From NCBI RefSeq assembly GCF_013385635.1, contig NZ_JACAPR010000007.1:403427-467426 (forward strand): a DNA stretch of 64,000 bases. The letters are read 5' to 3'. The translations under genes were made by a program, and so were the position numbers. The DNA is from Pseudomonas gingeri. GTDB taxonomy: Bacteria; Pseudomonadota; Gammaproteobacteria; Pseudomonadales; Pseudomonadaceae. A model generated the notes under the pieces. That model saw only the letters and a program-made list of their open reading frames with translations. It was not told where the DNA came from and ran no database searches. Positions 1 to 8,191 of the stretch are shown one piece after another; positions within the stretch are counted from its first letter, which is position 1; each line of letters starts with the position of its first letter.

Positions 1-21
1 CGTGTTGTCTTTGCGGGCCTC

Positions 22-110
22 TTCGCGGGCAAGCCCGCTCCCACAAGTTTCGAGTCAGGCACAAACCTTCGTTTCAACTCGAACACTGTGGGAGCGGGCT
101 TGCCCGCGAA
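22..110. repeat. REPIN (inverted REP pair)
   Basis: Two 24-nt copies of one REP element in inverted orientation (22-45 and 87-110) are exact reverse complements and flank a spacer of about 40 nt. Each copy contains a short GCGGGC-AA-GCCCGC hairpin next to the GGGAGC-type end typical of Pseudomonas REPs. It lies just past the 3' end of the MFS gene, the usual extragenic location. Such elements are mobilised in trans by RAYT transposases; none is encoded in this window. Confidence 0.85.
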
Positions 111-133
111 GAAGTCGGCCCAGGTATGCCCGA

Positions 134-1333
134 TCAGGCCGACACTGTTATCCCCAGGCGCCGCTGCACCATGGCCCAGATTCCCAGCGCCAGCGCGGAA
201 ATCAGGCCACCGGCGACGACTATCCCGTTCCAGCCAAATGGCCCGAACAACTGCGCGCCCAGCAGTGAACCTAGTGCACCGCCGATGAAATAGCAGGTGA
301 TATAGCCTGCATTGAGGCGGTTGCGCGCCGTTGGCCGGACCTTGAACACCGCGTTCTGATTACTCACATGCACCAGTTGCACGGCGAAGTCGAGCACCAG
401 CACGCCGATCAACAGTGCCACCAGCGAATGCCCGGCAAAGCCCAGCGGCAACCAGGACAGCAGCAACGCCAGCAATCCGATGCTGGTGGCGAACTCGCCC
501 TTGCCGCGATCCGCCATGCGCCCGGCGAGGTTGGCGGCCATCGCGCCGACGGCCCCGGCCAGGCCGAACAGGCCGATCACCGCATCGGAATAGTTGTATG
601 GAGGATTGGCCAGGAGAAACGCCAGCGGCGTCCAGAACAGCGCGAACAGGCAGAAGGTCAACAGGCCGAGTACCGCCCGCAGGCGCAGCACCGGCTCCTC
701 GACAAACAGGCGGAACACCGAGCCGAGCAGCGCCGGGTAACTCAGTCCGGCATTCTGCCGGTGCTGTGGCAAGGCACGGAACAGGGCGAAGGCGCAGGCG
801 AACATCAGTCCGGCGGCCAGCAGATAGATCGCCCGCCAGTCGCCGAACGACGACAGTGCCCCGGCCGCCGTGCGTGCCAGCAGGATACCCAGCAGCAGCC
901 CGCTCATCAGCGTCCCTACCACCCGCCCGCGTTGTTCCGGTGGCGTCAGGCTGGCGGCCATCGGCACCAGGACCTGGGCCACCACCGAGAACAGCCCGGT
1001 CAGCGCGGTACCCAGCAGCAGCCAGGGCAGACCGGGGGCGAAGGCGCTGATCAGCAGGCCGAGGGCACTGAGCAGGGTCATGACCACGATCAGCCGGCGC
1101 TGTTCGAACAGGTCGCCCAAAGGCACCAGCAGCAACAGCCCGGCGCCGTAGCTCAGTTGGGCGGTGATGACGATGGTCCCGGCGGTCGCCATGTTCAGGC
1201 CCAGTTGTTGGGCGATGGTGTGCAGCAGCGGCTGGGCGTAGTAGTTGCTCGCTACGGCAAGGCCGGTGGCGGTGGCCATCAGCAGGATCAGGGCAGTGCT
1301 TAAAGGTTGGGTGTTGGTGTGGGCGTCGGACAT
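134..1333 (-). CDS. MFS transporter
   Basis: Inner-membrane permease of the major facilitator superfamily, 399 residues, a normal length for the family, with about twelve hydrophobic segments starting near residue 15. The loop after helix 2 reads G-D-L-F-E-Q-R-R, a form of MFS motif A. It resembles the AraJ/YnfM-like efflux branch, but the substrate cannot be read from the sequence. An in-frame upstream ATG would add 18 non-membrane residues; I chose the ATG of MSDAHTN, which leaves promoter space toward the divergent LysR gene. The divergent arrangement suggests, without proving, that the LysR protein controls this transporter. Confidence 0.9.
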   Translation of the reverse strand: MSDAHTNTQPLSTALILLMATATGLAVASNYYAQPLLHTIAQQLGLNMATAGTIVITAQLSYGAGLLLLVPLGDLFEQRRLIVVMTLLSALGLLISAFAPGLPWLLLGTALTGLFSVVAQVLVPMAASLTPPEQRGRVVGTLMSGLLLGILLARTAAGALSSFGDWRAIYLLAAGLMFACAFALFRALPQHRQNAGLSYPALLGSVFRLFVEEPVLRLRAVLGLLTFCLFALFWTPLAFLLANPPYNYSDAVIGLFGLAGAVGAMAANLAGRMADRGKGEFATSIGLLALLLSWLPLGFAGHSLVALLIGVLVLDFAVQLVHVSNQNAVFKVRPTARNRLNAGYITCYFIGGALGSLLGAQLFGPFGWNGIVVAGGLISALALGIWAMVQRRLGITVSA

Positions 1334-1438
1334 TGCCTGTCTCGTTGTGGGGTATCGATGTGCGAAGTATTGGGAATGTCTTAACATGACACCAATGCAT
1401 TGTTTTCATCTCATCCATCTTGAAACGAGATACACGCG

Positions 1439-2329
1439 GTGAACCTGAAACAGATCGAGTACGCCCTGGCGGTAGCGGACGAAGGCAGCTTTACCCGGGC
1501 GGCGGAGCGCTGCCATATCGTCCAGTCGGCCCTCAGTCATCAGATCGCGCGCCTGGAGGAATACCTGGGCACGCCGCTGTTCGAGCGCAGTTCGCGCAAG
1601 GTCCGGCTGACCGCTGCCGGCGAGGCCTTTGTGCGCAGTGCCCGGCCTGCGCTGGAGGCGACGCGGCGGATCGTCGCCGAAGTCGCGGCGGTTTCCGGGG
1701 AGGTGCGCGGCAGCTTGTCCATCGGCAAGATTTCGTCGCTGACCGAAGTCGACCTGGTGGAGTTGCTGGCGCGTTTCCACGGGCTTTATCCACAGGTGGA
1801 TATTCACCTGAACATGAGCAAGAGCGAACTGCTGATGGCTGATGTGCGCGAGCGTCGCCTGGACCTGGCCTTTGTCGGACTCTGGCCGGGAGAAAAGATC
1901 GAGGGGCTGGCGATGCGCCTGCTGGCCGAGGAGGAGTTGGTCGCGGTGCTGCCGCCCGGTCACCCTCTGACGAAGTGGGAGCGTTTGCCGCTGGCGCAAC
2001 TGGAGGATCAGCCGCTGGTGGATTTCCAGGCCGGGACCGCTGGCCGCCGGCAGACCGATGAGGCCTTTGCCGCGGCGGGACTGCGCCATCGGGTGCAGTT
2101 CGAGGCGGGCAACGTGATGCTGGTGGGGGAATTCGTACGACGTGGGCTGGCGTTGGGGCTGGTGCCCAGCAAGATCGCCGAGGGCTTCAGCGGGGTGGTG
2201 ACGGTGCCGGTGTGTGATGCGCCGTCGCGGCATCTGTATGTGGTCTGGTCCCATCGACCGACGCCGGCCGCCGCGGCATTCCTGGTGCTGCTGGAGCAGG
2301 CGTTGAGCAAGCGGGAGGCGGCGGGTTGA
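1439..2329 (+). CDS. LysR-family transcriptional regulator
   Basis: A 296-residue LysR-type regulator starting at GTG. Residues 1-60 form the winged helix-turn-helix (LKQIEYALAVADEGSFTRAA, then the recognition-helix region SALSHQIARLEEYLG). The remainder is the periplasmic-binding-protein-like effector domain. The length is normal and no residue is obviously missing. It is transcribed away from the MFS gene with about 105 nt between the two starts, the usual layout of a LysR gene and its target. The effector is unknown. Confidence 0.92.
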   Translation: MNLKQIEYALAVADEGSFTRAAERCHIVQSALSHQIARLEEYLGTPLFERSSRKVRLTAAGEAFVRSARPALEATRRIVAEVAAVSGEVRGSLSIGKISSLTEVDLVELLARFHGLYPQVDIHLNMSKSELLMADVRERRLDLAFVGLWPGEKIEGLAMRLLAEEELVAVLPPGHPLTKWERLPLAQLEDQPLVDFQAGTAGRRQTDEAFAAAGLRHRVQFEAGNVMLVGEFVRRGLALGLVPSKIAEGFSGVVTVPVCDAPSRHLYVVWSHRPTPAAAAFLVLLEQALSKREAAG

Positions 2330-2338
2330 CGATCGGAC

Positions 2339-2439
2339 GATCGTTCCCACGCGTAGGAATGCAGCCCGTGACGCTCTGCGTCACAAAGCGGACGCGGAGC
2401 GTCCTGATAGGCATCCCCACGCGGAGCGTGGGAACGATC
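2339..2439. repeat. 107-bp-type palindromic repeat
   Basis: An element bounded by GATCGTTCCCACGC and its inverse GCGTGGGAACGATC, with two inner hairpins (GTGACGC-TCT-GCGTCAC and GGACGC/GCGTCC type). Near-copies occur at 28574-28680 and inside 31680-31880, with half a copy near 21346-21398. The element lies between convergent genes and is followed by part of a REP (about 2441-2456). It has no coding capacity. Confidence 0.85.
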
Positions 2440-2471
2440 ACGCGGGCAAGCCCGCAAGGCATCAGGCCGAA

Positions 2472-3230
2472 TCAGGCGCTGAACCCGCCGTCGATAGTCA
2501 GGCTGGCCCCGGTGATGTAACCGGCTTCCGGCCCCGCCAGGTAGGCGACAAAGCTGGCGATCTCTTCGACGCGACCATAACGACCGCTGGCCATCAAGCC
2601 GATCAGGCTGTCGGCGAATTCGCTGTTGGCCGGATTCATATCGGTGTCCACCGGGCCTGGTTGCACGTTGTTGACGGTGATGCCACGCGGGCCGAGATCG
2701 CGGGCCAGGCCCTTGGTCAGCCCCACCAGGGCCGACTTGCTCATGGCGTAGGCCGCGCCGCCGGCGAACGGCATGCGTTCGGCGTTGGTGCTGCCGATAC
2801 TGATGATCCGGCCGCCGTCGCCCATGTGCCGTGCGGCTTCCTGGGTCGCGACAAACACGCTGCGCACGTTGATCGCCAGGGTCCGGTCGAAATCCTCCAG
2901 GCTGAAGTCCTCCAGTGGTCCCATGGCCAGCACGCCGGCATTGTTGACCAGGATATCCAGGCGGCCAAAGGCTTCGACGGTGCCGTTCACGGCCTGGCGG
3001 ATCGCCGCGGCGTCGGCGCTGTCGGCCTTGATCGCCAGGGCCTTGCCGCCGTCGGCGATAATGCTGTCCTGCAACTCTTCGGCCTTGGCCGCCGAACTCA
3101 CGTAGGTGAAGGCCACCGCGGCGCCTTGTGCCGCCAGGCGCTTGACGATGGCGGCACCGATGCCACGGGAGCCCCCCTGGATCAGGGCCACTTTGCCGTT
3201 GAGGTTGCTGTTGAGAGAGTAGTCGGTCAT
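2472..3230 (-). CDS. SDR-family NAD(P)-dependent oxidoreductase
   Basis: Classical short-chain dehydrogenase/reductase, 252 residues, cytosolic. The dinucleotide-binding motif G19-G-S-R-G-I-G25, the structural NNAG (96-99), the helix-4 Asn121 and the catalytic Ser147, Tyr161 and Lys165 (YxxxK) are all present, so an active enzyme is expected. The arginine after the second glycine favours NADP(H). It resembles FabG-like 3-oxoacyl reductases, but the substrate is not predictable. The ATG of MTDYS has GGAGA five bases upstream; the TTG that would add four residues overlaps this ribosome site and is unlikely. It is divergent from a LysR gene about 130 nt away, its probable regulator. Confidence 0.93.
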   Translation of the reverse strand: MTDYSLNSNLNGKVALIQGGSRGIGAAIVKRLAAQGAAVAFTYVSSAAKAEELQDSIIADGGKALAIKADSADAAAIRQAVNGTVEAFGRLDILVNNAGVLAMGPLEDFSLEDFDRTLAINVRSVFVATQEAARHMGDGGRIISIGSTNAERMPFAGGAAYAMSKSALVGLTKGLARDLGPRGITVNNVQPGPVDTDMNPANSEFADSLIGLMASGRYGRVEEIASFVAYLAGPEAGYITGASLTIDGGFSA

Positions 3231-3360
3231 GTCGTTCTCCAAAGTTCAAGGCGGTGAGGGGGAAAGGGTAGTTGCCTTGTCGTTGGAGGCGAGTATCGAC
3301 TGTGGATTACTGCCTGAGTAGACGGTAATTGTTATAGTCTGTGTAAACCAGAAGTTGTGA

Positions 3361-4296
3361 ATGGCGATCATGGAAACCTTCAGCAGCATCGAATGCTTTG
3401 TCCGCAGCGCCGAAGTCGGCAGCTTTGCCGAGGCCGCGCGACGCCTGAGCCTGACCCCGGCGGCGGTCGGCAAGAGTGTCGCCAAGCTCGAAGCGCGCCT
3501 GGGCGTGCGCCTGTTCCAGCGCAGTACCCGCAGCTTGACGCTGACCGAGGCCGGGCAGCTGTTTCTCGGCGAAGTCGGCGCCAGCCTGCATACCATCCAG
3601 AATGCCGTGGCCAACCTGGCGAGTGCCAAGGGGCGGCCGGCAGGCACGCTCAAGGTCAGCATGGGCACGGTATTCGGGCGGCTCTATATCGTACCTCTGC
3701 TGGGGGAGTTCATGCGGCGCTTCCCGGATATTCGTCCGGACTGGAATTTCGACAACCGCCAGGTGGACCTGATCGGCCAGGGCTTCGATGCGGCGATTGG
3801 CGGCGGCTTCGAGCTGCCCCAGGGCGTGGTGGCGCGCAAGCTGACGGTGGCTCATCGGGTCCTGGTGGCTTCCGCCGAGTACCTGGCGCAACAGGCGCCG
3901 ATCACCACGCCGGACGACCTGCGCCGCTGCACCGGCATCCTGATTCGCTCACCCCAGACCGGTCGCGTGCGTACCTGGCAACTGACCGGCCGCGAGGGGG
4001 AACACCAGCCGTTGAACCTGACCGCCTGCATGACCATGAGCGACTCGGAAGCGGCCTGCGCGGTGGCTGCCCAGAGCCTGGGCATCGCCCTGGTGAGCAT
4101 GCCGTTCGCCCTGGCCTGGCTGCGGGTCGGCACCTTGCAGCGGGTGCTGCCCGACTGGTACGTCGACGATGGCAATATCTCGATCTACTACGCCGAACAC
4201 AAACTGCTGCCGGGCAAGACCCGGGCCTTTGTCGACTTCATCATCGAACAGTTCGCCGAGCGGCAATGGGCAACCCATTTCGACGCCCGGCATTGA
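3361..4296 (+). CDS. LysR-family transcriptional regulator (CrgA-like)
   Basis: A 311-residue LysR regulator. The N-terminal winged helix (residues about 5-65, including SFAEAARRLSLTPAAVGKSV) is followed by the effector domain with the F-D-A-A-I-G-G signature of the CrgA/AaeR-like subgroup, whose members often control a divergent oxidoreductase. Start codons at residues 1 and 4 are both possible. It lies back to back with the SDR gene, and the shared region has a TATAGT-like -10 hexamer just before the start. The ligand is unknown. Confidence 0.92.
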   Translation: MAIMETFSSIECFVRSAEVGSFAEAARRLSLTPAAVGKSVAKLEARLGVRLFQRSTRSLTLTEAGQLFLGEVGASLHTIQNAVANLASAKGRPAGTLKVSMGTVFGRLYIVPLLGEFMRRFPDIRPDWNFDNRQVDLIGQGFDAAIGGGFELPQGVVARKLTVAHRVLVASAEYLAQQAPITTPDDLRRCTGILIRSPQTGRVRTWQLTGREGEHQPLNLTACMTMSDSEAACAVAAQSLGIALVSMPFALAWLRVGTLQRVLPDWYVDDGNISIYYAEHKLLPGKTRAFVDFIIEQFAERQWATHFDARH

Positions 4297-4305
4297 CCCT
4301 ATGGA

Positions 4306-5034
4306 TCAGCGCCGCAGGTGCTGCGGCCAGCCGATGATCTGTTTTGGCCGTGGCGTGGCATAGGTACGCACCTTGGACGTCGACAGTCCCAGGCGCACCA
4401 GGGATTCGGCAATGGTCACCGCCGCGGTCACGCCGTCCACCACCGGTACGCCGGTGCGCCGACGAATCTGTTCGTCGAGGCCGGCCATGCCGCCGCAGCC
4501 GAGGCAGATCACTTCCGCCTTGTCGTCCTGTACCGCCCGTTCGGCCTGGCGGACGATGGCGTCCACGGCCCGTTGCGGGTCTTCCTCCAGTTCCAGCACC
4601 GCGAGACCGCTGGCCCGTACCGAGGCGCAACGCTGGTAGAGCCCGGCCAGCTTCAGCCGGTCTTCGATCAGCGGCACGGTGCGGTCCAGGGTGGTGACCA
4701 CTGAATAGGCATGGCCGAGAAACATCGCGGTGCTGGCGCCGGCCTCGGTGATGTCCACCACCGGCACATCGAGCAGTTCCTGCAAGCCTTCACGCCCGTG
4801 TTCGCCGTAGCCGGCCTGGATCACCGCGTCATAGGGCTGGTCGTAGGACAGCACCCGGTCCATCACGGCAATGGCCGCCAGGTAGCTTTCGAAATTGCCC
4901 TCCACCGACTCGGCGCCGAAGTACGGCGTCAGGCCGACGATTTCGGTGCCCGGCGCGGCGACGGCCTGGGCCTGGCGGGCAATGGCCTCGGTGATCGAGG
5001 TCGTGGTGTTGACGTTGACAATCAGAATCCGCAT
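4306..5034 (-). CDS. Asp/Glu/hydantoin racemase-family protein
   Basis: A 242-residue protein of the aspartate/glutamate/hydantoin racemase superfamily, start ATG preceded by AAGGA. The N-terminal N-V-N-T-T-T strand-loop and the second cysteine in L-G-C180-G-G-M fit hydantoin and allantoin racemases. The first catalytic cysteine, normally in an A-C-F-G-D-P-G loop, is replaced: the loop here reads A-G75-Y-G-E-H-G. Two-base cysteine racemisation therefore looks impaired, and the protein may be a one-cysteine lyase or decarboxylase-like relative, or use another residue. It lies 56 nt downstream of the NCS1 permease gene on the same strand, so the two probably form an operon that imports and converts a nucleobase, hydantoin or cyclic amino-acid derivative. 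Confidence 0.85.
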   Translation of the reverse strand: MRILIVNVNTTTSITEAIARQAQAVAAPGTEIVGLTPYFGAESVEGNFESYLAAIAVMDRVLSYDQPYDAVIQAGYGEHGREGLQELLDVPVVDITEAGASTAMFLGHAYSVVTTLDRTVPLIEDRLKLAGLYQRCASVRASGLAVLELEEDPQRAVDAIVRQAERAVQDDKAEVICLGCGGMAGLDEQIRRRTGVPVVDGVTAAVTIAESLVRLGLSTSKVRTYATPRPKQIIGWPQHLRR

Positions 5035-5090
5035 GCAGCAATCCTTTTTTCGGCAATGGGCACTGCCCGCGCCGGGCGGGCCGTGATTCT

Positions 5091-6626
5091 TCAATGGCTG
5101 AGGTTGTCGACCGCGATGGCTTCGCCGCTGACATCGGCGTAGTGCGCCTGGCGCTTGGCGATGATCAGGTAGAGCAGGCCGGCGATCCCCGCGCCGAACA
5201 TCCAGGAAAACGGCGAGACACTGGCGAAGCCCGGCACCAGCGCGAGGACAATGGCGATCAGCGCCGCCGGAATGAACGCCGCCACCGCCCGCAGGTTGAC
5301 CCCGCGGCTGTAGTAGTAAGTACCGTTGGGGTCTTCGCTGTAGAGTTCCGGCACATTGACCCGACCTTTTCGCAGCAGCCAGTAGTCGACCATGATCACT
5401 CCGTACAACGGCCCCAGCAGGGCGCCAAGCCCGGACAGGAAGTAGACGATCACCAACGGGCTGTTGTAGAGGTTCCACGGCAGGATCAGCACGGCAATCG
5501 CGGCGCTGATCAACCCGGCACGGCGGAAGGTCAGGAGTCGCGGGGCCAGGTTGCTGAGGACAAAGGCCGGCGCGACGAAATTGGCCATGATGTTCACCGC
5601 CACGGTGACGATCAGGAAGGCCAGGCAGCCGAGCACCAGGAGAAATGTATTGGGGATCGAGGCGACGATTTCGGTCGGGCTCTGGATCACATGGCCGTTG
5701 ATCTGGAACTGTGCGCCGCAAAGCAGCACGGTGATGCTGGCGAACACCAGGATATTCACCGGCAGGCCCCAGAAGTTGCCGATCAGGATGGTCCGGCGGC
5801 TCGGCGATGAGCGGGCGAAGTCACAGAAGTTGAGGATCAGCGTGCCGTAGATCGACAACCACAAGGCTCCGCCGGCAAAGATATTGCGCCACATCTCGGC
5901 GCCGCTCAGCGGCTCGCGGATCGACCAGGCGATGGTCGCGCCGGCCTGGGTATACATCCACGCGGCCAGGGCGGCGACGGTGCAGAGGATCACCGGCCCG
6001 GCGAACCCCTCGTAGCGGCGGACCGTTTCCATGCCGTAGGCGAGGATCAGCAGTTGCACGAACCAGATGATCACGAAGCAGGCCCAGCCGAGGGTCGACA
6101 GGCCGAGAATCGAGTTGTGGTCATACTCGGCGAAACCGGGATGGACGGCCGTCAGCAGCACCCGGAACACCACCGAGGCGAGGTAGGTCTGGATGCCGAA
6201 CCAGGCAATGGCGATCACCGCCCGGATCAGCGCGGGAAGTTGTGCGCCATGGATACCGAAGCTGATGCGGCTCATCACCGGAAAGGGCACACCGGTCTTC
6301 TGCCCCATATAGCCGGAGAGGTTCATGAAGAAGTACACCAGTGCCGCACCGATCCCCAGCGACAACAGGATCTGCCAACCACCCAGGCCCAGCGCATAGA
6401 GGCCGATGGCAAAGGAGTAGTTGGCGATATTGTGTACATCGTTGGTCCACAACGCGAAGAGGCTATAGCCACCCCAGCGCCGGCCCGCGATCCGTGTCGG
6501 TGCCAGGTCCGGGTTGTGCAGGCGCGGGCTGAGAACCACGGTTCCCGCAGGGGTGTCCAGGCCGGGAGAGTCGGGCGATAAGGCGGGCAGATCCAGTGCG
6601 GCATGTGGGGAGAGACTGGTAGACAT
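5091..6626 (-). CDS. NCS1-family nucleobase/hydantoin:cation symporter
   Basis: A 511-residue inner-membrane symporter of the nucleobase:cation symporter-1 family (Mhp1, PucI, CodB relatives) with about twelve helices. The first helix carries W-T-N-D-V-H-N-I-A-N-Y-S, matching the NCS1 substrate-site helix 1. The loop with N-F-C-D-F-A-R is also typical. AGGAGC stands eight bases before the ATG. With the racemase-like gene downstream and DpkA divergent, a hydantoin, allantoin or related cyclic-amide substrate is plausible. Uracil, cytosine or thiamine cannot be excluded. Confidence 0.9.
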   Translation of the reverse strand: MSTSLSPHAALDLPALSPDSPGLDTPAGTVVLSPRLHNPDLAPTRIAGRRWGGYSLFALWTNDVHNIANYSFAIGLYALGLGGWQILLSLGIGAALVYFFMNLSGYMGQKTGVPFPVMSRISFGIHGAQLPALIRAVIAIAWFGIQTYLASVVFRVLLTAVHPGFAEYDHNSILGLSTLGWACFVIIWFVQLLILAYGMETVRRYEGFAGPVILCTVAALAAWMYTQAGATIAWSIREPLSGAEMWRNIFAGGALWLSIYGTLILNFCDFARSSPSRRTILIGNFWGLPVNILVFASITVLLCGAQFQINGHVIQSPTEIVASIPNTFLLVLGCLAFLIVTVAVNIMANFVAPAFVLSNLAPRLLTFRRAGLISAAIAVLILPWNLYNSPLVIVYFLSGLGALLGPLYGVIMVDYWLLRKGRVNVPELYSEDPNGTYYYSRGVNLRAVAAFIPAALIAIVLALVPGFASVSPFSWMFGAGIAGLLYLIIAKRQAHYADVSGEAIAVDNLSH

Positions 6627-6716
6627 TCCGGCTAGCTCCTGGCCACGGACGCAGGCCTCGCCAGAGACAGGCGGGACGACGATCGGTGATCCATGTGTAT
6701 GTAGGTTTTAATTGAA

Positions 6717-6726
6717 TTGTATACAA
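6717..6726. promoter_or_regulatory. Candidate GntR-type operator TTGTATACAA
   Basis: A perfect 10-bp palindrome in the AT-rich region between the NCS1 gene and dpkA, 91 bp upstream of the NCS1 start. FCD-type GntR regulators bind TNGTNNACNA-like sites, which this matches. It sits inside a weaker dyad (ATGTAGGTTT about 6699-6708 and AAACTACAT about 6724-6732). No GntR gene occurs in this window. Confidence 0.45.
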
Positions 6727-6942
6727 ACTACATGTCGAGCTAAGCCAGTTCTGTGCCAGTTTTAGGACTATGAAATTCACCGATAATTTCGTTTTCTTAT
6801 TATGGAAAACTAACTGTATGAAATTGAAGAGATATAACTTGACCGTTTGAACAGCTATTAATGCTGGGATCTGAAAACGTGTAAAACCTGTCTCGGCAGG
6901 CCCGGCTGATGAGCTGTCACTTTTTGGTGCGGTAAGGATGAG

Positions 6943-6985
6943 TGTGCACATTGATGTGACACTTATGGTTACAGCAATGTGTACA
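6943..6985. promoter_or_regulatory. Spaced inverted repeat upstream of dpkA
   Basis: Arms TGTGCACATTG (6943-6953) and CAATGTGTACA (6975-6985) are reverse complements with one mismatch, offset by 32 bp or about three helical turns. This suggests two dimers or a looped operator. It lies about 130 bp upstream of the dpkA start. The 486-nt region (6627-7112) holds no plausible gene and is clearly richer in A and T than its neighbours. Confidence 0.45.
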
Positions 6986-7112
6986 TTATTTTCGGCTCTT
7001 ATCCAGGAAATTTGACAGTTCCCCGATGGCCGCTCGATAGTGCCTGCGCCCCTGCCCGGGTACTGCCTTTCTCTTGTTCTTCCAACAAAACCAATCGGAA
7101 TCGGAGCTTCGG

Positions 7113-8141
7113 ATGTCTGCACCTCGCGATACGGCTGTTCAATACATTGCCTACGCTGACCTGGTTGCGCTGTTGCAGCAGGTTTTCGAGCGTCATGGCA
7201 CCTCGGCGGAAGTGGCGCAGGTCCTGGCCGTGAACTGTGCCAGTGCCGAGCGTGATGGCGCCCACAGCCACGGTATCTTCCGCATACCGGGGTATGTCTC
7301 GACCCTGGCCAGCGGTTGGGTCGATGGCCGGGCGGTGCCGGTGGTCGAGGATGTGGCGGCGGGTTTCGTGCGGGTCGATGCCGCCAACGGCTTTGCCCAG
7401 CCGGCCTTGGCCGCGGCCCGCGAACGGGTGCTGGAGAAGGCCCGCAGCGCCGGTATCGCGGTCCTGGCGATCCGCAATTCCCATCATTTCGCTGCGCTGT
7501 GGCCGGATGTCGAGCCGTTCGCCTATGACGGGCTGGTGGCGCTGAGCGTGGTCAACTCCATGACCTGCGTGGTGCCCCATGGTGCCGAGCGGCCGCTGTT
7601 CGGGACCAATCCGATTGCCTTCGCCGCGCCGCGGGCCGGCAGCGATCCGATCGTCTTCGACCTGGCGACCAGCGCCATGGCCCATGGCGATGTGCAGATC
7701 GCGGCGCGCAAGGGCGAGCAGTTGCCGGACGGGATCGGCGTGGACCGTGACGGCCAGCCGACCCGCGACCCCAAGGCGATCCTCGATGGCGGTGCGTTGC
7801 TGCCGTTCGGCGGCCACAAGGGCTCGGCGCTGTCGATGATGGTCGAGTTGCTGGCGGCGGCCCTTACCGGCGGCAACTTCTCGTTCGAGTTCGACTGGTC
7901 GAAACATCCTGGCGCCAAGACCCCCTGGACCGGGCAGTTGATCATTGTCATCGATCCGGCCAAATCGGCGGGGCAGGACTTCGCCGAGCGCGCCCGGACA
8001 CTGGTCGAGCAGATGCAGGGTGTCGGCCTGCAACGCCTGCCGGGCGACCGGCGTCACCGTCAGCGCGCCGAATCGCTGCGCGACGGGATCGTACTGGCCG
8101 AGAGCGATCTGCAACAGTTGCGCGTATTGGCCGCTCAATAA
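7113..8141 (+). CDS. dpkA: Delta1-piperideine-2-carboxylate / delta1-pyrroline-2-carboxylate reductase
   Basis: A 342-residue member of the malate/L-lactate dehydrogenase-like (Ldh_2) family. It closely matches my recollection of P. syringae DpkA, which reduces delta1-piperideine-2-carboxylate to L-pipecolate and delta1-pyrroline-2-carboxylate to L-proline with NADPH in D-lysine and D-proline catabolism. Conserved stretches include E-R-D-G-A-H-S-H-G (the histidines at 51 and 53), S-H-H-F-A-A-L-W near 123, P-H-G-A near 155 and F-G-G-H-K-G-S-A-L near 230. I chose the ATG of MSAPRD, which has CGGAG six bases upstream, over an in-frame ATG 13 codons earlier. It is divergent from the NCS1-racemase pair. 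Ureidoglycolate dehydrogenase is the main alternative. Confidence 0.88.
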   Translation: MSAPRDTAVQYIAYADLVALLQQVFERHGTSAEVAQVLAVNCASAERDGAHSHGIFRIPGYVSTLASGWVDGRAVPVVEDVAAGFVRVDAANGFAQPALAAARERVLEKARSAGIAVLAIRNSHHFAALWPDVEPFAYDGLVALSVVNSMTCVVPHGAERPLFGTNPIAFAAPRAGSDPIVFDLATSAMAHGDVQIAARKGEQLPDGIGVDRDGQPTRDPKAILDGGALLPFGGHKGSALSMMVELLAAALTGGNFSFEFDWSKHPGAKTPWTGQLIIVIDPAKSAGQDFAERARTLVEQMQGVGLQRLPGDRRHRQRAESLRDGIVLAESDLQQLRVLAAQ

Positions 8142-8148
8142 GCGCTGT

Positions 8149-8173
8149 GCCTGGGAAGGGCGACCTCCCAGGC
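8149..8173. terminator. Hairpin between convergent genes
   Basis: A perfect 8-bp stem (GCCTGGGA / TCCCAGGC) with a 9-nt loop immediately after dpkA and before the 3' end of the metallopeptidase gene. There is no clear T-tract on either side, so termination is only probable. Confidence 0.4.
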
Positions 8174-8191
8174 GGCACGCTTGACCCCGAG

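Noticed and set aside
3320..3350. LysR T-N11-A box between the SDR and LysR genes
   Set aside because: Several T/A pairs at that spacing exist but no dyad is strong enough to name an operator.
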